Position numbers and translations under genes: made by a program. The notes below the pieces were generated by a model. The model did no database searches, was not told the origin of the DNA, and saw only the letters and a program-made list of their open reading frames with translations. DNA of 15,842 bases from JBDGPU01 sp042219525 (GTDB lineage: Archaea; Halobacteriota; Halobacteria; Halobacteriales; Haloferacaceae), in contig JBDGPU010000142.1 in assembly GCA_042219525.1 (NCBI GenBank), positions 1-15,842 on the forward strand, written 5' to 3'. Shown one piece after another: positions 14,651 through 15,842 of the stretch. Within the stretch, counting starts at the first letter, position 1; each line of letters opens with the position of its first letter.

Positions 14651-14713
14651 GTCGTTTTCGCCGTTGCTACTCTCGCTCGGTACCGATCTCGCTCGTCGCT
14701 ACTCTCGCTCGGT
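14651..14713 (+). terminator. T-run and 16-bp direct repeat between convergent genes
   Basis: After the tyrS stop, a T-run at 14655-14658 within ggcg...cgcc (short stem) may end transcription. Then gctactctcgctcggt occurs twice exactly, at 14666-14681 and 14698-14713, 32 bases apart. The minus-strand gene ends at 14732, so this 100-base strip handles both 3' ends. Confidence 0.35.
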
Positions 14714-14731
14714 TCCTGTTTGGCTCGACGC

Positions 14732-14908
14732 TTACATCCCGAACATGCCCATCATCGAGGAGATGAGCCCCTTCGCGATGAGCGCGAGCCCCGCGAGGAG
14801 GATCATCACGGCCGCTCCGACGATGGGGTCGTGGTAGGTGAGCAGTGCGACCGAAACGACGACGAGCAGGAGGCCGGCGATGCCCTGGAGACCGAGCTTT
14901 TTGCGCAT
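14732..14908 (-). CDS. Small two-helix membrane protein, DUF7470-like
   Basis: A 58-residue protein with two hydrophobic helices, about residues 9-25 (GIAGLLLVVVSVALLTY) and 31-49, joined by a short HDP turn and ending in a Met/Gly-rich tail. It resembles a haloarchaeal family I recall as DUF7470; the function is unknown. The start at 14908 begins with MRKKLG, a normal cytoplasmic positive cap, and lies 27 bases from a TATA-like box on the same strand. A longer frame reaching 15061 was rejected: it is Arg/Pro/Gly-rich and crosses the aIF1A promoter. Being short, the gene is easily missed by gene finders. It converges on tyrS. Confidence 0.75.
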   Translation of the reverse strand: MRKKLGLQGIAGLLLVVVSVALLTYHDPIVGAAVMILLAGLALIAKGLISSMMGMFGM

Positions 14909-14930
14909 GTGCCACCGGTCACCCCCCGCG

Positions 14931-14940
14931 GAATAAAAAG
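14931..14940 (-). promoter_or_regulatory. TATA-like box of the small membrane protein gene
   Basis: On the minus strand it reads ctttttattc, about 27 bases before ATG 14908. It is a good haloarchaeal TATA match. Confidence 0.55.
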
Positions 14941-15024
14941 AAGCGGTTCGATTGGCTCCCGGACGCCGATACGGGCCCGGTCGCAAGCGGCCGGCCGCCG
15001 CAGCAGTACGTTCGCCCGCTGTCG

Positions 15025-15039
15025 GCGGTTTTAAACCGC
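15025..15039 (+). promoter_or_regulatory. Palindromic TATA region of the aIF1A gene
   Basis: gcggttttaaaccgc is a 15-base palindrome around the TATA-like ttttaaa, centred about 29 bases before ATG 15061. The symmetry could let the box work in both directions or serve as an operator. Confidence 0.5.
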
Positions 15040-15060
15040 GTCGGATCCAACTGCCCCCCA

Positions 15061-15348
15061 ATGAGCGACGACGGAGAGGGGCGACGTGACCTCCGAATGC
15101 CGGACGAGGACGAGGTGTTCGCGGAGGTCACCAACATGCTCGGCGCCAATCGCGTGAAAGTTCGCTGTGCTGACGGCAAGGAGCGAACCGCCAGAATCCC
15201 GGGCCGCATGCAAAAACGGGTCTGGATCCGTGAGGACGACATCGTCCTCGTGGAGCCGTGGGACTGGCAGGACGAGAAGGCCGACATCACCTGGCGCTAC
15301 GAGAAGAGCGAAGCCGACCAGCTTCGTGAAGAAGGCCACATTCAGTAG
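15061..15348 (+). CDS. eif1A: Translation initiation factor aIF1A
   Basis: The 95-residue archaeal homologue of bacterial IF1 and eukaryotic eIF1A. It binds the A site of the small ribosomal subunit during initiation. The S1/IF1-type OB fold spans about 15-80: LRMPDEDEVFAEVTNMLGAN at its start, VRCADGKERTARIPGRMQKR in the centre, and IVLVEPWDWQDEKADITWRY at its end. The short charged C-terminal tail is usual for archaea, which lack the long eukaryotic extension. Length is normal. The ATG at 15061 sits 29 bases from a clear TATA box, so a leaderless transcript is likely. It is a single-gene unit as far as the window shows, followed by repeats. Confidence 0.95.
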   Translation: MSDDGEGRRDLRMPDEDEVFAEVTNMLGANRVKVRCADGKERTARIPGRMQKRVWIREDDIVLVEPWDWQDEKADITWRYEKSEADQLREEGHIQ

Positions 15349-15447
15349 TCGGTTCTTGGTTTCTCTGGATGGTGGATTCAGCTTCCGTATAGCAACATCT
15401 GTGGACGGGGAGTTCGCGTGTGCTTTCGGGATTGGCTATCGTTGCTT
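15349..15447. other. Region after aIF1A, no gene seen
   Basis: The 99 bases after the aIF1A stop contain T-rich stretches (ttcttggtttct at about 15353-15364) that may end transcription, and no supported gene. The non-coding stretch continues through the repeat array to the end of the window. Confidence 0.45.
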
Positions 15448-15736
15448 GCGACATCACTCCGATCTTCTGGAACGTCTTAGTTGCTTACCGATCGCCGAGC
15501 TTCGGTTGATTAGTTACCGCCGCAGGCGACACCACTCGGCATGTCCAGAAAGCCTCAATCGCTGAGATGGTCGCTTAATACGTGGTTTGTTTGGTCAGCG
15601 TCGCGAGCGACACCACTCAGCATGCCCAGAAAGCCCCAGCCGCTGAGGCGGTCGCTTTCTCCGTTGTTTGGTTGGTTGTCGTCGCTGGCGACACCACTCA
15701 GCATGCCCAGAAAGCCCCAGCCGCTGAGGCGGTCGC
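15448..15736 (+). repeat. Tandem array of about 81-bp repeats
   Basis: A 49-base core starting gcgacaccactcagcatgcc and ending gctgaggcggtcgc is identical at 15607-15655 and 15688-15736. A diverged copy lies at 15526-15575 (about seven differences, all transitions), and a badly decayed one starts at 15448. Starts are 78, 81 and 81 bases apart. The linkers between cores (31 bases) resemble each other. Each core begins gcgac and ends gtcgc, and contains ccgc-tga-ggcgg, so it can fold. The array gains fidelity toward the right end. Confidence 0.9.
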
Positions 15737-15842
15737 GCTGCTCGCTGCGCTCCTCACCCGGCTCTCTCGCTCCCTTCGGTCGCTCGTTCGCCGGGTTGCG
15801 GTGCTTACGTCGCAGGGCGTCCCGCTCAGCGGCTGCCCCTTT
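15700..15842. repeat. Right end repeat, inverted relative to the left end
   Basis: The last 40 bases (15803-15842) are an exact reverse complement of 10-49. Going inward, similarity continues with the left copy through tcctcacc, gctgctcgctgcgctcctca and the repeat-core segment, with small differences. The window stops inside this repeat, as an assembled contig often does in repetitive DNA. Confidence 0.85.

Noticed and set aside
14909..15061. N-terminal extension of the small membrane protein up to 15061
   Set aside because: The residues are Arg/Pro/Gly-rich, cross the aIF1A promoter and lie upstream of a good TATA box for the short form.
15526..15736. CRISPR-like array (49-base repeats with 31-base gaps)
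   Set aside because: The gaps resemble each other and are not unique spacers, the repeat unit is long and decays gradually, and no cas gene is present.
10..15842. Whole window as one transposon or integrated element with terminal inverted repeats
   Set aside because: It contains core genes (tyrS, aIF1A, DUF460), no recombinase, and the repeat looks like a dispersed family; a contig ending in repeats explains it better.

Overview
The window looks like chromosomal DNA from a haloarchaeon (class Halobacteria). The support is: GC-rich genes coding for strongly acidic proteins; twin-arginine (Tat) signals on every exported protein; TATA-like boxes about 24-29 bases upstream of ATG or GTG starts with no leader; and archaeal housekeeping genes (archaeal TyrRS, aIF1A, a DUF460/COG2433 protein). 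The genus cannot be read from the sequence. Two stretches, about 180-2600 and about 8650-10600, are clearly more AT-rich than the rest and carry the accessory genes.

Layout, left to right. (1) 1-180 is a dispersed-type repeat whose inverted copy closes the window at about 15700-15842. (2) 180-2540 is AT-rich accessory DNA: a possible transposase remnant, a Tat-exported trypsin-like serine protease on the minus strand, and a divergently transcribed Tat lipoprotein. (3) 2719-3840 (minus) is an orphan soluble GAF-HisKA-HATPase sensor kinase. (4) 4224-8321 is a four-gene ABC importer operon of the spermidine/putrescine type: binding lipoprotein, ATPase and two permeases, tightly packed or overlapping. 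(5) 8334-10554 is a PIN-rich accessory spot: the C-terminal remnant of a DUF3368-type PIN protein, then an AT-rich islet with a 370-residue unrecognised protein whose stop codon abuts the start of a VapC-like PIN ribonuclease. A perfect 14-base direct repeat brackets the islet. (6) 10600-11088 is a Nudix hydrolase. (7) 11262-15348 is conserved archaeal core: DUF460 protein, tyrosyl-tRNA synthetase, a 58-residue membrane protein on the minus strand, and translation factor aIF1A. (8) 15448-15736 is an array of about 81-base tandem repeats running into the right-hand inverted repeat.

How the genes work together. The ABC genes form one import system: the lipoprotein captures the ligand outside the membrane, the two permeases form the channel and the ATPase drives it. 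TyrRS and aIF1A serve translation but have their own promoters. The protease and the divergent lipoprotein would act outside the cell and may be linked. The islet pair has the gene arrangement of a toxin-antitoxin or small defence module, but its first protein is unlike any antitoxin I recognise. It is the best candidate here for an undescribed system. The inverted repeats at both ends probably mark where an assembly stopped in repetitive DNA rather than the ends of a 15.8-kb mobile element, because core genes lie between them.
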